64,000 nt of DNA from Pseudochrobactrum kiredjianiae (GTDB lineage: Bacteria; Pseudomonadota; Alphaproteobacteria; Rhizobiales; Rhizobiaceae), in NCBI RefSeq assembly GCF_030362795.1, contig NZ_JAUCBM010000001.1, forward strand, positions 868,001-932,000, given 5' to 3'. A program made the position numbers and the translations under genes. A model generated the notes under the pieces. The model was given only the letters and a program-made list of their open reading frames with translations, ran no database searches and was not told the DNA's origin. Of the stretch, positions 14,225 to 24,234 are shown piece by piece; position 1 is the stretch's first letter; each line of letters starts with the position of its first letter.

Positions 14225-15187
14225 TTATGACTGGCAAAGCGCTGTTTTTGCAGCTTTATATTGTTCAGCCCAGCGCTCAACCAATTGTCCCGCTGGCAGA
14301 ATTTCCTTGACCGCTCCGATCCCCTGACCGCAGCCCCAGATATCTTTCCATGCCTTTGCGCCAGTGGTTGCTTTCTGGAAATCCATCTTGCTTGGATCAG
14401 CTTCCGGCAGATGATCCGGATCCATTCCGGAAGCCTCAATTGACGGGCGCAGATAATTGCCATGAATCCCTGTGAAGTAGTTGGAGTAGACAATATCCTT
14501 TGCGCTGGATTGTACAATCATCTCTTTATAGGCGTCTACTGCATTGGCTTCTTTGGTGGCGATAAAGGGTGAGCCGATATAAGCAAGATCGGCGCCCATT
14601 GCCTGCGCTGCCAGAATGGCGCTGCCGCTGGAAATAGCGCCAGACAATGCTACCGGCCCGTCAAACCATTCGCGAATTTCGGCCATTAAGGCAAAAGGAG
14701 AGAGGGTTCCTGCGTGGCCGCCGGCACCGGCTGCTACGGCGATCAGCCCGTCTGCGCCTTTACGTATGGCCGAATTGGCATGGCGGTTATTGATCACATC
14801 ATGCAGAACGATGCCCCCATAGGAGTGGATCGCTGCATTGACTTCCGGTACTGCGCCGAGGGAAGAAATTACAACCGGCACTTTATATTTGATGCAAAGT
14901 TCAAGATCTTGCTGCAATCGCAAATTGGAGCGATGGACAATTTGATTGACGGCAAACGGTGCGGCTGGTTGCTCCGGATGTTGTTGGTTGTGTTGCTGAA
15001 GCCCTTCGGTGATCTCGGCCAGCCACTCGTCCAGTTGTGCCGGAGTGCGGGCGTTCAATGCCGGAAATGCGCCGATAATCCCGCTTTTACACTGCGCCAT
15101 AACCAGAGCCGGATTGGCAATAATAAACAGCGGTGCCCCGATTGCCGGTAAACGCAGGTGGTTTTTGAGAATATCTGGAAGAGCCAT
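14225..15187 (-). CDS. Nitronate monooxygenase (2-nitropropane dioxygenase family)
   Basis: A 320-residue FMN-dependent TIM-barrel oxidase. It opens with the family block 'LRLPAIGAPLFIIANPALV' and contains 'GADGLIAVAAGAGGHAG' (~150-166), the glycine-rich phosphate-binding loop and the histidine position used in class I enzymes, and 'DLAYIGSPFIATKEA' near 210-224, the second FMN-phosphate loop. These enzymes oxidise alkyl nitronates such as propionate-3-nitronate to aldehydes, protecting central metabolism. The gene stands alone. A palindromic site (15203-15220) lies just upstream of its start and matches the operator ahead of the beta-oxidation operon at 25.6 kb, suggesting common control. 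Confidence 0.9.
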   Translation of the reverse strand: MALPDILKNHLRLPAIGAPLFIIANPALVMAQCKSGIIGAFPALNARTPAQLDEWLAEITEGLQQHNQQHPEQPAAPFAVNQIVHRSNLRLQQDLELCIKYKVPVVISSLGAVPEVNAAIHSYGGIVLHDVINNRHANSAIRKGADGLIAVAAGAGGHAGTLSPFALMAEIREWFDGPVALSGAISSGSAILAAQAMGADLAYIGSPFIATKEANAVDAYKEMIVQSSAKDIVYSNYFTGIHGNYLRPSIEASGMDPDHLPEADPSKMDFQKATTGAKAWKDIWGCGQGIGAVKEILPAGQLVERWAEQYKAAKTALCQS

Positions 15188-15202
15188 TTCGCATTCCCGT
15201 AA

Positions 15203-15220
15203 TTGACGTTAACGTAAACG
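15203..15220. promoter_or_regulatory. Candidate regulator site shared with the fatty-acid operon
   Basis: TTGACGTTAACGTAAACG matches 16 of 18 bases of 25601-25618. Its centre ACGTTAACGT is a perfect 10-bp palindrome. It lies 16 bases before the nitronate monooxygenase ATG, so a bound protein would overlap the promoter or leader. Confidence 0.6.
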
Positions 15221-15679
15221 GTATATTGATGGTATAGATGCCATGATGTCAAAGGCAAAATACCGGCTGAGGATTTAAAATAACAGGAAGCTTGCCGTTT
15301 GACGAATGTGCGATATCTATTGTTTAGTGTGCGGGGTACAGGACTTTTGGCTGTTAAGCCACGTATGGCTCAAAGGGATTCATATGGGCTTTCGCGCATT
15401 TGAGATAATGAAAAAATTCGGAGCGGGCACTGTGAATTTGATGCGCTGCGACACGCTTTTGGAGAAAAAACAGCATAAAAGAACCACAAAAGCCTGTAAA
15501 ATCGGGATTTTATGCAAATAGTCTTTGTGGAACAATATGTTAAGATCGTATACAATCTTTTTGCTCTCTGGCGACAGATAGGATTTTATAAAGCTTAAAA
15601 ATCAGTTAATGCGTATATCTGCTATTTTTTGCATAAATACTGGCGCAGAAGAATGCGACGGTTATAGGAAGGGACAATT
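15221..15679. other. Intergenic region
   Basis: No supported gene; the frame at 15306-15521 has poor composition and no family. GCATAAAA (15473-15480) and TTTTATGC (15508-15515) form a small inverted repeat. It should hold the promoter of the 15680 gene. Confidence 0.5.
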
Positions 15680-16693
15680 TTGCAGGGCATCGAAAGTGCA
15701 ATTCGCAACGCTTTAACCAAAGCGGATTCATCTGATCCGGCTATGCGCCAGCGGATTTATGAGTCCGTTTGGAGCGCGCATGAACGCGCTATGGCGGCGA
15801 ATACTCAGCTTTCGGATCAGCAGCGCGCGGAACGTCGCGAAAAGCTGAAAACTGCAATTTCTCAGGTTGAGCAGGAAATGCGCCAGCCTGTCAGCCCTGT
15901 TGCTGAAGAGCCGCTTGCACCGCAGCCGCATTATGATGGCGGACTTGGCGTGCCGGAACTGGATCGTACGGAAATGCGGGCACAGCCTGAGGCTTTCCGC
16001 AAGCGCCGTGGTAAAGCACAGGCAGAGCCTGACCTTGGTTATGAGCCGGATATCGCGCAGCCTGTTGCTCACAAAAAACGTAAAAAATCACGTCTTGTTT
16101 CTCTGGGGTTGCCATTGGCGTTTTTGCTGACGGCGGGTTTGATCGGTTGGTCGCTCTATAATAGTTTTGTCACTGTTGGACCTGTGAGCGGTAATAGTCA
16201 CTCTCTGCCCGGCAATGTCGCGCCGGTGATGCAGGGCAATGAAGCTGACAGTAAAGACTGGATAACAATCTTTACACCCGCACAGCCAAATCGTGTGGCT
16301 GTTCAGGGGAAAGCGACAGCAGAAATTTCCGGCTCCGGCAATGCCCGCTATGTGCGGGTTAAATCGCCGACGGCTCAGGATACAGCCAGCTTTGATATCG
16401 GGCAGGGTGTGCTGGATCAGATCGAGGGTAAACAAGCGACTTTTGAAGTGATGGTGCGCAGTGATGACGGCGGCACAGTGCAGATGTCCGTGAGCTGTGA
16501 TTTAGGCACATTAGGCGATTGCGGTCGCAAGCGTTATGATGTGACAGATCAGCAAAGTAGCTTGTTGTTTGATCTGGCTGTTCCGGAAGTATCGTCTGCG
16601 AATAGCGCAGGGCGGATCATTGTTGCCAGTGACATTAATGGCTCCGGCAAAAGCGTCGATATTTATGCGATCCGTGTGAAGGTCGTGCAATAA
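15680..16693 (+). CDS. Conserved hypothetical single-pass membrane protein
   Basis: A 337-residue protein starting with TTG at 15680, preceded by GGAAGGGA; an N-terminal start fits 'MQGIESAIRNALTKADSSDPAMR'-like beginnings common in Rhizobiales. Residues 1-135 are charged and helical (possible coiled coil at 12-70), one membrane helix follows at ~138-156 ('SLGLPLAFLLTAGLIGWSLY'), and the periplasmic part (~160-337) is beta-rich with two cysteines ('SVSCDLGTLGDCGRKRY') that could form a disulfide. The C-terminal domain looks like a carbohydrate-binding or jelly-roll module. Function unknown; neither neighbour is in an obvious operon with it. Confidence 0.75.
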   Translation: MQGIESAIRNALTKADSSDPAMRQRIYESVWSAHERAMAANTQLSDQQRAERREKLKTAISQVEQEMRQPVSPVAEEPLAPQPHYDGGLGVPELDRTEMRAQPEAFRKRRGKAQAEPDLGYEPDIAQPVAHKKRKKSRLVSLGLPLAFLLTAGLIGWSLYNSFVTVGPVSGNSHSLPGNVAPVMQGNEADSKDWITIFTPAQPNRVAVQGKATAEISGSGNARYVRVKSPTAQDTASFDIGQGVLDQIEGKQATFEVMVRSDDGGTVQMSVSCDLGTLGDCGRKRYDVTDQQSSLLFDLAVPEVSSANSAGRIIVASDINGSGKSVDIYAIRVKVVQ

Positions 16694-16731
16694 GCACGAT
16701 CATACGCGGCGCTCTAACACTCTATATTTAC

Positions 16732-16779
16732 AGCATAATTTCACCTTAAACTGATCCAAGTTTAAGGTGAAATTATGCT
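16732..16779. repeat. Dispersed palindromic repeat, family A
   Basis: 20-bp perfect arms (16732-16751 and 16760-16779) around an 8-base loop TGATCCAA, reading AGCATAATTTCACCTTAAAC. The same 48-bp unit occurs at 42467-42514 in the opposite orientation (one loop mismatch). The preceding 'CGCTCTAACACTCTA' (from 16710) also recurs near 39792. Confidence 0.9.
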
Positions 16780-16897
16780 ATAGCCGGATAAACCGGCACA
16801 GAAAAAATCTGTTTCAAAACGCTGACCGTGTAAAAAATATCTTGTCAAATACCGCGCATCACTGCATATCGCGTGCTCTGCAACAAATGCGGTAACT

Positions 16898-17866
16898 ATG
16901 GCGCGGGCATTTTTCTCTTCCGGCGATCTGATAGCGGATCGTCGCGCTCATTATGCGGTCATGATGTCTGAGGCGGGAGACCATTCCGCAGCAGCTGACC
17001 TGATGCGTCAGTCACTTGATTATCTGAAATCTCAGTTTCTGCAATGGCCTGCCGGCATGTTCATGCTGAGCGAAATGTATGAAAATGCAGGCGAAACTGA
17101 AGAGGCCGTTATACTGTGGCGCCAGCTTCTCAAGCTTGATCCTGATGACCGTTTTGGTGCAGCGCTGAAACTGGCGCAATGTGGTCTGGGGGAAACCCCT
17201 GATGCAGCCCCGCCTGCTTATATTGAAGCTTTGTTCGATGCCTATGCGCCGGATTTCGAAGAGTCGCTGGTCGATAAACTGCAATATTGTGGGCCGCAAA
17301 AGCTGGCCGGATTGATTGCCAAACATTTCCCTGAGCGCCGCTATCAGCATGTGCTGGATTTGGGTTGCGGCACCGGCCTGATGGGCGAGGAAATCCATCA
17401 GTATTGCGGCTTGCTCAGCGGTGCCGATTTGTCAGAAGCAATGTTGAAAAAGGCTGATGAGAAACAGATTTACACACGGCTGATTAAGGCTGATGTGAAC
17501 CTGTGCAGCAGAGCAGCCCTTGTAGATGACGCACTGCCGCAACCGGATATGATCCTTGCGGCCGATGTGTTTATTTATATCGGCCAGTTGGAGCGTGCGT
17601 TTGCGCTGGCGGCCGAGTGTCTTCGGAGAGGAGGGGTGTTTGCCTTCTCGGTGGAAACACATGACCGTCCTGAAATGCAGGATTCAGACGGTTCATGTGA
17701 CGATATGATTTTACAACCCTCTTTACGTTTCACGCATTCTGCCCGCTATATTCAAAATCTTTTACAGGCCAGCCGTTTTGACATGCTGGATTATCAGCAT
17801 ATCGCTTTGCGTCTTGATCGCGGTGAATATCTCGACGGTTATGTTTTCATTGCACAAAAACGCTGA
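16898..17866 (+). CDS. TPR-containing SAM-dependent methyltransferase
   Basis: A 322-residue protein. Residues ~15-105 hold TPR-like helices ('GDHSAAADLMRQSLDYLKSQ', 'AGETEEAVILWRQLLKLDP'). A class I methyltransferase follows: motif I is 'VLDLGCGTGLMGEEI' (~151-165), then 'LSGADLSEAMLKKA' (motif post-I, acidic D), and 'PDMILAADVFIYIGQLE' (motif IV). This layout (TPR then methyltransferase) is common in alphaproteobacterial orphan methyltransferases whose substrates are unknown. It is preceded by a palindromic repeat and followed by a convergent gene, so it is monocistronic. Confidence 0.85.
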   Translation: MARAFFSSGDLIADRRAHYAVMMSEAGDHSAAADLMRQSLDYLKSQFLQWPAGMFMLSEMYENAGETEEAVILWRQLLKLDPDDRFGAALKLAQCGLGETPDAAPPAYIEALFDAYAPDFEESLVDKLQYCGPQKLAGLIAKHFPERRYQHVLDLGCGTGLMGEEIHQYCGLLSGADLSEAMLKKADEKQIYTRLIKADVNLCSRAALVDDALPQPDMILAADVFIYIGQLERAFALAAECLRRGGVFAFSVETHDRPEMQDSDGSCDDMILQPSLRFTHSARYIQNLLQASRFDMLDYQHIALRLDRGEYLDGYVFIAQKR

Positions 17867-17901
17867 CAAATCTGCCTGATAGCCTTGGGCTTGATCTGCT
17901 A

Positions 17902-18756
17902 TCAGTCTTTACGGAACAGCACTTGTCCGATCCAGCCTGTCAGACCGGCGAGAAACACGGCGAACAAACCATAAGCCAGACTATATTGATGCGCAGCTTC
18001 AAAAATTTGCTGCTCAAGACCGGCTTTGACAATGTTAAGATGACTGGTGGCCTCGCCAATAAAAACGCCGTGGCGGAACAACAAAGCACGCGCTTTGTGC
18101 CGGCCGACCGGCACATTGGCTGACAGCGCCAGTGTCGCACGGAAAAGGGTCTGCGAGACAAATTCCACAGAGCCGACATTCTGCGTATAAATTCCCTGTC
18201 GGGATTTCAGCTCGCGCAGTTCCTGAGCGAAACGAATAGTATTCGGATCGGTTAAAGTGCCGTATTCCGGCGACAACGAAAAATAATTGACGCCGAGTGA
18301 TAGCTGGCGATAGGTGCGCTCGTCCGTTATATCCTGCAATGGTCGGGTTGATGCCAGTGAATAGGACAGCGGTACCGATTGGAATGTCTCGGAATCGGCA
18401 TTCACCCACACACCGAGATAACGCGATTTCTCACGCACAACCAGATTGCGCTGCGGGCCTTCCAGCACCACAATAATGTCGTATCGTGCCTGCCTGCGGA
18501 TCAGCGGATCAGCATTGTCCAGCGCACCGAAAATTGTCAGGTTGGTGCCGTTGAAATTCGAAGCAATGGCTATCGTCTCGGTAGATAGACCGATCTCAAT
18601 AGTTTCCGGTAATTGCTGCGGTTCCAGCAAAGCATTGACTGCAGGCACTTCCTGCCCGCGGTCCTTTTTGCGTGGTGCAGTATCACCACTTTGCAGTGGC
18701 AACAATGCGGAAAGCAGGAGCGTCGCAAACAAAGTCTTGGCGAATGATGTCTTCAT
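17902..18756 (-). CDS. TIGR02186 family membrane-anchored protein
   Basis: A 284-residue protein. I chose the ATG at 18756, which directly follows the stop of the permease gene with one base between; upstream in-frame codons lie inside that gene and have cysteine/tryptophan-rich nonsense composition. N-terminal signal ('FAKTLFATLLLSALLPLQSGDTA') and one C-terminal membrane helix ('LAYGLFAVFLAGLTGWIGQVLF') leave a periplasmic domain between. This family is found next to TauE/SafE permeases across Alphaproteobacteria and probably helps that permease. The reaction or ligand is unknown. Confidence 0.85.
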   Translation of the reverse strand: MKTSFAKTLFATLLLSALLPLQSGDTAPRKKDRGQEVPAVNALLEPQQLPETIEIGLSTETIAIASNFNGTNLTIFGALDNADPLIRRQARYDIIVVLEGPQRNLVVREKSRYLGVWVNADSETFQSVPLSYSLASTRPLQDITDERTYRQLSLGVNYFSLSPEYGTLTDPNTIRFAQELRELKSRQGIYTQNVGSVEFVSQTLFRATLALSANVPVGRHKARALLFRHGVFIGEATSHLNIVKAGLEQQIFEAAHQYSLAYGLFAVFLAGLTGWIGQVLFRKD

Positions 18757-18757
18757 C

Positions 18758-19678
18758 TTACTCATCCGCAAAGCCGATGGAGAAGAGGTTATCCGGCTGA
18801 ATAAACAGGCCGAAAGCCAGTCGCAGAGCAACGGCCAACACCAACAGTGCCAGCAACATGCGCAATTGTTCACCACGCAATTTGCGTCCGGCACGAGCGC
18901 CGTATTGTGCGCCGATCACGCCGCCGACCATCAGCAAAAAGGCCAGAACAATATCAACCGTATGGTTGTTGGTCGCCTGCATAACCGTTGTAAAGGCGGT
19001 GACGAAAGTGATCTGGAACAGCGAGGTGCCAACAACCACATTGGTTGGCACGCGCAACAGATAGATCAGTGCCGGAACCATAATGAAACCGCCGCCGACA
19101 CCCATAATCGAAGAAAGTAAGCCGATACAAAAGCCGATGACCAGAACCGGAATAATGCTGACATAGATCATCGAAGCGCGGAAACGCGCTTTAAACGGCA
19201 TTTTGTGAATCCAGTTGTGCTGACCAGAGCGGCGTATATCCGGCGCTGTGCCGCCTTTGCTGCGCCGCAGAGTGCGCCAGCTTTCAACAGCCATCAACCC
19301 GCCAACAGAGCCAAGCAACACAACATAAAGCAGCGAGATGATCAGATCGAGCTGACCAAGCTCACGCAACAGGGAAAACAGATAAATACCGATCAGTGAT
19401 CCGACCAGACCGCCAACAACCAGTAGCAACCCCAGTTTGATATCGAGGGTACGCCGCTTGAAATGCGATAATGCGCCTGAAACCGAAGAGGCAATCACCT
19501 GATTAGCGCCGGTCGCGACGGCAATCGCTGGCGGAATATTGTAGAAAATCAGCAAAGGCGTGATGAGAAAACCACCACCGACACCGAACAGGCCGGATAA
19601 AAAACCAACAGCTGCCCCCATGCCGAGAAGAACCAGCATGTTGACCGAAATTTCCGCTATTGGCAGATAAATACCCAC
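18758..19678 (-). CDS. TauE/SafE (TSUP) family sulfite/organosulfonate exporter
   Basis: A 306-residue inner-membrane transporter with about eight helices. Two inverted half-repeats are visible by their signature: 'GFLSGLFGVGGGFLITPLLI' near residue 25 and 'GLLSSIMGVGGGFIMVPALI' near 180, each the (S)G(x)xGVGGGF family motif. These carriers export sulfite, sulfoacetate or related anions. It is transcribed with the TIGR02186 gene, whose ATG follows its stop by one base. Substrate is not determined by sequence. Confidence 0.9.
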   Translation of the reverse strand: MGIYLPIAEISVNMLVLLGMGAAVGFLSGLFGVGGGFLITPLLIFYNIPPAIAVATGANQVIASSVSGALSHFKRRTLDIKLGLLLVVGGLVGSLIGIYLFSLLRELGQLDLIISLLYVVLLGSVGGLMAVESWRTLRRSKGGTAPDIRRSGQHNWIHKMPFKARFRASMIYVSIIPVLVIGFCIGLLSSIMGVGGGFIMVPALIYLLRVPTNVVVGTSLFQITFVTAFTTVMQATNNHTVDIVLAFLLMVGGVIGAQYGARAGRKLRGEQLRMLLALLVLAVALRLAFGLFIQPDNLFSIGFADE

Positions 19679-20305
19679 GTCCCGTTACCGCTACTATGCT
19701 GCTGCGGGTACGCAAATATCTGTAAACCTGATCTGTGGTTTGCAGCTTTGATCCCGCAGAATGCTCCCGAATATGCTATCTGTGCCTATCAGCAGACTTT
19801 GCAGCTTTTCGATGGCAGAAGACAGTCATTATCAGTGAGCTGACAGAATTATATGTCTGAACATCATTTGCGACGTCAAACCTGAAAAATATCTGTATCG
19901 GAACGTGTCGCATTCATGCTGAGTGCAGTCTGCACAACAGACACTGTGTCTGTTTAAAAGCCTGCGAAGAAACGCTGTAATCTCAACTGAACAATACCCG
20001 CTCTGATGGCGCTTTTGCATACAACATATTGATTGTTGCAAAAAACTGTTAATTTTCTGCGCCTTTAGCGCCATGATGTCAAACCATGGCTGTGCATAAT
20101 ATGATGCGAAACAAGCAGCCTGTATCTGCACTGTAAATTGTGGGGCATAACTGTTGCAGTAAGGTCGCAATTTTCACCATGATATCAAACAAAAATGCCC
20201 TGCTATGGTTGAGTAGCAGGGCATTAAAACGCATTTCGAAAGTATAAGTAGTTTCAACGGTTCAATATTAACTGATGCCGCTCTGATTTTTCAGTTTTCA
20301 ATCAA
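19679..20305. other. Intergenic region between permease and PodJ-like gene
   Basis: About 630 bases without a supported gene; the minus frame at 19832-20170 is cysteine-rich and has no ribosome site. It contains the promoter side of the permease gene and, at 20194-20225, a terminator for the PodJ-like gene. Confidence 0.6.
20194..20225 (-). terminator. Terminator of the PodJ-like gene
   Basis: AATGCCCTGCTA pairs with TAGCAGGGCATT across an 8-base loop; on the minus strand the stem is followed by TTTTGTTT. It lies ~80 bases after the stop codon at 20306. Confidence 0.85.
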
Positions 20306-23300
20306 TCAGCTGTTGCGTGCCAGTAATGCTTCCACCAGCGGCTGATCGACTTCACCGGTTGGCTTCATGCCGTTGGATTTCTGGAAGGCGGCAATCGCGT
20401 CACGGGTCTTGGAACCCATTACACCATCGGCGCTGCCTGCATCATAACCGTTCTTCTGCAGGATCAGCTGAATATTGCGAACGGCCTTTTTCATATCCAC
20501 CGAAGCGGTGGTTAAGGCTTTCTCGTCTGTCCACGCATCCGGAATATGCACAGAATTGGCATCTTCAATCATATCCTTCGGCTTCCAGAGCTTGGTCAGA
20601 TTGACCGCACGCTCCAGCTGTTCAGGCTTGAGCGATTTCGCAACCTGATCGCGCTTTTCAGCAGCATCGGCGTCACCGGCTTCAGCGGCCAGCGCGAACC
20701 ATTTATAGCTTTCTTCCAGACTTTGTGTGCGGCCTAAGCCTTTGGCGGTCAGAATGCCGAGATTATACTGGCTGTCTTTAATGCCGAGTTCCGCGGCTTT
20801 GAAAAACCACTTGGCAGCATCGTCATTATTAACTTGTCCCTCAGGGCCCATTGCATACAGCACTGCGAGATTATGCATCGCGCTGGCATTGCCCTGAACG
20901 GCTGCCTGCTCGTAAAGCTTGGTTGCCTTGGCTGCATTGCGTGGCATGCCGAGGCCTTTTTCGTTGAAATTGCCAAGGCGGTATTGTGCCGGCGCAAAGC
21001 CGCGTTCAGCGGAAAGGGCATACCATTTTGCAGCTTCTGCATAGTCACTGGCTACACCGCGACCATCTGTATAACGCATGCCGATTTCGTACAATGCGCG
21101 GGCATCACCACCTTCGGCGGCATTGCGCAATGCAATTGAGCCGACCTCTTTCGGGATAGCAGGCACAGCTGATGCTTTGACGGATGCGGTAATCTCCGTC
21201 TTTTCAACGCGGGTCTGTGGTGCTGCCTGAAGCGGAGCCGCAACGAAATTTTGTTCTTTAACACCTGGCGCTGCAACATTAAGTGCATCTGGCATTGGCT
21301 GGAGTGCCGATGCCGTTGATGCAGGCTGATTGATGGTCACAGGCTTGATAATGGCCTGCGTGCTGCCAGCCATGGATGTGGCCGAGAGTGGCTGTGTCGG
21401 GAACTGACGCGCGCCAAGCGGCTGAGCCTCTTCGCCATCTGGCACCGCGCCATGGTCGAGACTGGTGATCTGCACGGAAGGTGTGATCTGCTCCGACGGA
21501 TAACCAGCATTATTACCGGCACTGCCCAATGTGGTGATGGTTGGTAAAACAGGCTTTGCTTCTTCAGTCACAGCAGGTTTTGCGCTGACAGGAGCAGTCT
21601 GAATTTTCGATACATCAGCAGCCTGCGGAACAGTGCTGTCTTTGGTTTCAACTAGATAAGTATTACCGAGCTGCAGGCCGGTTGCTGCAATAATGACAGC
21701 GCCGAGTGCCAGCAAAAGCGGCTTACGCAGCGAACGTTTTGGTTTGTCGGGTGTCGCCGTGCGATTTTCATCCGAGGTAATGTCTTCATTCAGATCACCA
21801 TCGGTCTGCTCCTGATCGCGCAGACGACCGGTTTCATCAGCCGCTGCCTGAACTGCACGACGGGCAGCGCTAATCAGGTCGGATTTTCCGGTGCTTGCAG
21901 GCTGATCGGAACTACGATTGCGCTGTTCATCGCGTACACGACGGATAATTGCATTGAGATCCGGCATTGCTGCAAGCGTCTGATCAATGCGGATATCTTC
22001 TTTGTTCACATCCGGCTGTGTTGCTGCCGCCTGCGTATCAAGCTCCAGTAAGTCACTGGCTTCGATCTTGAAATCATCCGTGGCGGCAGGTGCCTGAACA
22101 TCCGGTTTCGGGCGGCGTACAGCTTGTGCAAACCCGCCAAGCAGAGATTTGCGGGCGTCCGCTTTCGGAGTCTCAAGGTCTGCATCTGAACGTGCTTTAT
22201 CGGCAACCGGATTGGCCGCTGATTTGACAGCAGCGCGTGCTGCCTCAATTGCTGCATCGGCCGGTGAGGGCGCGGTGGAAAAAGAGCGTGCTGCATTGCC
22301 TGCGGTCTGAGGTGCATCTGCACCCCATTCCGGAATAGAGAACTGGTTTGTGTAACGACCGGTGTCGCTCTGTTCACGAAGCTGTGCAGCCGGGCGCGAC
22401 ACTGCCGCATGTGGCGGCTTCTGAAGATTGTCCTGCTCCATCTGTCCCAGACGTTCAGCAATTTTCAGCAGTGTGTCATGCACGCGGTTAAAAGTGCGGT
22501 TATTGCGCTCATCGGTTTCACGGGTCAGTTGTTCCAGAGCTTTGACATCATCGGCGAGCTGGCGGGCAAAGCCGGTATCACGAGCAGAGCCCTTATCAAC
22601 AACCTGACGGATCGCTTCTTCGGCTGCTTCACGGGCAGCGCTTAAAACGGTGTCGCGGTTAATATCAATGGCACGTTCAATTACATCCAGGCGCGGCTTG
22701 ATTTCTGCCAGTTCCGGCATCAGCGCTTCAGGTCTGCTCAGCTGCTCGGTGATGAAGCTCAGCTGTTTTTCAAGATTCTGCATCAGCTGCTGATCGGCCT
22801 GTGGTGCAGCTACAGGAACGGCTTGCAAAACAGCAGTCTGTTCTGTGACCTGACGGGTAATGTGGTCGAGACGGCTTTCAAGCGCCTGAATAAAGCGATC
22901 ATCATTCAGTGCGGTTTTGTGCGCACTGCTGCGATATTGCTCATCCAGATGGCTGGTCAGATCGGCAAAACGGCGATCCAGCTCTTCAAAAACGGCAAGT
23001 TCCTGTTCCGGCTGCTGGCGGTTATAGCTGGTTGCCAGAATAGCGCGGCTGATTTCGTCCAGACGTTCATCCAGCTGGCGCAGGCTGTGGCTCTGATTAT
23101 CCGGTAATCTTTCAACAGCCTGTCGCAGGCCATCAAGACGTGCACTGATGGCTTCCAGAGCCGGATCAAGATTGACCGGCTGATTGGCGATCAGCTTTTC
23201 GGACTGTTGCTGTTCAAAATTGTCAAAACGCTCATCGAGTGCATCCCAGCGGTGGCTCATACGACGCAGGGATTCTTCACGTGCCAGTGTTTCGACAGTG

Positions 23301-23881
23301 CGCTTTAATTCCTCAAAATCACGGCGCATCACTGCATCCGTGTTCGGGGCGTGATTTGCGGCAGATGTAAAATTGCTGGTGCCTGCAATAAAGCGGTCGG
23401 TCGCGGAAAGGCGCGCCGGTGCATTCTGACGGGTGTCAGGCATATGTAGTTTTTCACTGATCGCCGCGGCTTGTCTGAGTTCGGTGCGCGCGCGCAGACG
23501 CTGCAATTCTTCTGCAATTGCCGACAGGGCTTCTTTGTGCGGATGATCGGCGACAGGTGCTGATTGTTGAGGACGCGCCTGCTGCGCGGGTTGCTGAGGA
23601 CACGCCTGCTGTGCGGGTGTTTCATGGCGCAGAAATTCCAGCGCATCCGCAGCGGCAGTCTCAGAGAAAGCAGTTTGGGTATTGTTCTGATTTTCAGGTT
23701 CTTGCTTTTTGCGCAGATGATCTTCCAGCGCGGACAAGGTGCGGTTCAGCTCATCAAGCGATGCCAGCGGGCGGCGTTCACGACGCATATTCAGGTTTTC
23801 GAGAGGGGACCGCTGGTTATTCATCGCCATTTCACCTTCAAACTGTGCCGCCATTTTACTGGCGCCGGTCAGATCATTCAT
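20306..23881 (-). CDS. podJ: PodJ-like polar localization factor (coiled coil, TM, Sel1 repeats, peptidoglycan-binding)
   Basis: A 1191-residue protein with the PodJ layout. Residues 1-~690 are cytoplasmic: an N-terminal basic segment ('NMRRERRPLASLDELNRTLSALEDHL'), long coiled coils and repeated 'ALEAISARLDGLRQAVERL' type helices. One membrane helix is at ~717-736 ('PLLLALGAVIIAATGLQLG'). Outside lie a proline-rich linker, four Sel1/TPR-like repeats at ~920-1075 ('ARALYEIGMRYTDGRG', 'APAQYRLGNFNEKGLG') and a PG_binding_1 domain at ~1130-1190 ('IQLILQKNGYDAGSADGVMG'). In Agrobacterium and Caulobacter, PodJ organises cell poles. Start at 23881 has GGAAAG 8 bases upstream; an ATG at 23824 is also possible. 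Product by architecture; symbol tentative. Confidence 0.8.
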   Translation of the reverse strand: MNDLTGASKMAAQFEGEMAMNNQRSPLENLNMRRERRPLASLDELNRTLSALEDHLRKKQEPENQNNTQTAFSETAAADALEFLRHETPAQQACPQQPAQQARPQQSAPVADHPHKEALSAIAEELQRLRARTELRQAAAISEKLHMPDTRQNAPARLSATDRFIAGTSNFTSAANHAPNTDAVMRRDFEELKRTVETLAREESLRRMSHRWDALDERFDNFEQQQSEKLIANQPVNLDPALEAISARLDGLRQAVERLPDNQSHSLRQLDERLDEISRAILATSYNRQQPEQELAVFEELDRRFADLTSHLDEQYRSSAHKTALNDDRFIQALESRLDHITRQVTEQTAVLQAVPVAAPQADQQLMQNLEKQLSFITEQLSRPEALMPELAEIKPRLDVIERAIDINRDTVLSAAREAAEEAIRQVVDKGSARDTGFARQLADDVKALEQLTRETDERNNRTFNRVHDTLLKIAERLGQMEQDNLQKPPHAAVSRPAAQLREQSDTGRYTNQFSIPEWGADAPQTAGNAARSFSTAPSPADAAIEAARAAVKSAANPVADKARSDADLETPKADARKSLLGGFAQAVRRPKPDVQAPAATDDFKIEASDLLELDTQAAATQPDVNKEDIRIDQTLAAMPDLNAIIRRVRDEQRNRSSDQPASTGKSDLISAARRAVQAAADETGRLRDQEQTDGDLNEDITSDENRTATPDKPKRSLRKPLLLALGAVIIAATGLQLGNTYLVETKDSTVPQAADVSKIQTAPVSAKPAVTEEAKPVLPTITTLGSAGNNAGYPSEQITPSVQITSLDHGAVPDGEEAQPLGARQFPTQPLSATSMAGSTQAIIKPVTINQPASTASALQPMPDALNVAAPGVKEQNFVAAPLQAAPQTRVEKTEITASVKASAVPAIPKEVGSIALRNAAEGGDARALYEIGMRYTDGRGVASDYAEAAKWYALSAERGFAPAQYRLGNFNEKGLGMPRNAAKATKLYEQAAVQGNASAMHNLAVLYAMGPEGQVNNDDAAKWFFKAAELGIKDSQYNLGILTAKGLGRTQSLEESYKWFALAAEAGDADAAEKRDQVAKSLKPEQLERAVNLTKLWKPKDMIEDANSVHIPDAWTDEKALTTASVDMKKAVRNIQLILQKNGYDAGSADGVMGSKTRDAIAAFQKSNGMKPTGEVDQPLVEALLARNS

Positions 23882-24171
23882 TTTGCTTTCCGCCTGCGGT
23901 TAAGCGGGCGCTGAAGCAAAACTTTTGTGCGGTGACGTTAAGAGATCACACGAAACACAGATTTTGCCGTAATCACACTTTTGTCGAAACGTGGTAAATA
24001 AGCGGTTAACTTTAGAATTAATTATTAGTTTTATATTGGATGAATATTAGTTTTTTCTGATAGTTCGGCGGTAAACCTTGTGGTGCGGGCTGGTGCAGCC
24101 TCTGAAACAAGATGAAACACAATGCCGGCCTTGATGTATCGCGAGCTCTGAAATGCCTTTAAATACAAGAA

Positions 24172-24204
24172 AAGCCCTGCCTCATGAGAGGCAGGGCTTC
24201 TGAT
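24172..24204 (-). terminator. Terminator of the porin gene
   Basis: AAGCCCTGCCTC and GAGGCAGGGCTT pair across a short ATGA loop (24172-24199) with a T-run on the minus strand just after. It lies ~35 bases past the stop of the outer-membrane protein. Confidence 0.85.
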
Positions 24205-24234
24205 TTTAATCGTAATCTTTAACAAATCAGACGA

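Noticed and set aside
15306-15521. Short plus-strand ORF
   Set aside because: No ribosome site, poor composition and no recognisable family; lies in a promoter-rich gap.
19832-20170. Minus-strand ORF of 112 codons
   Set aside because: Cysteine-rich, unnatural peptide without ribosome site.
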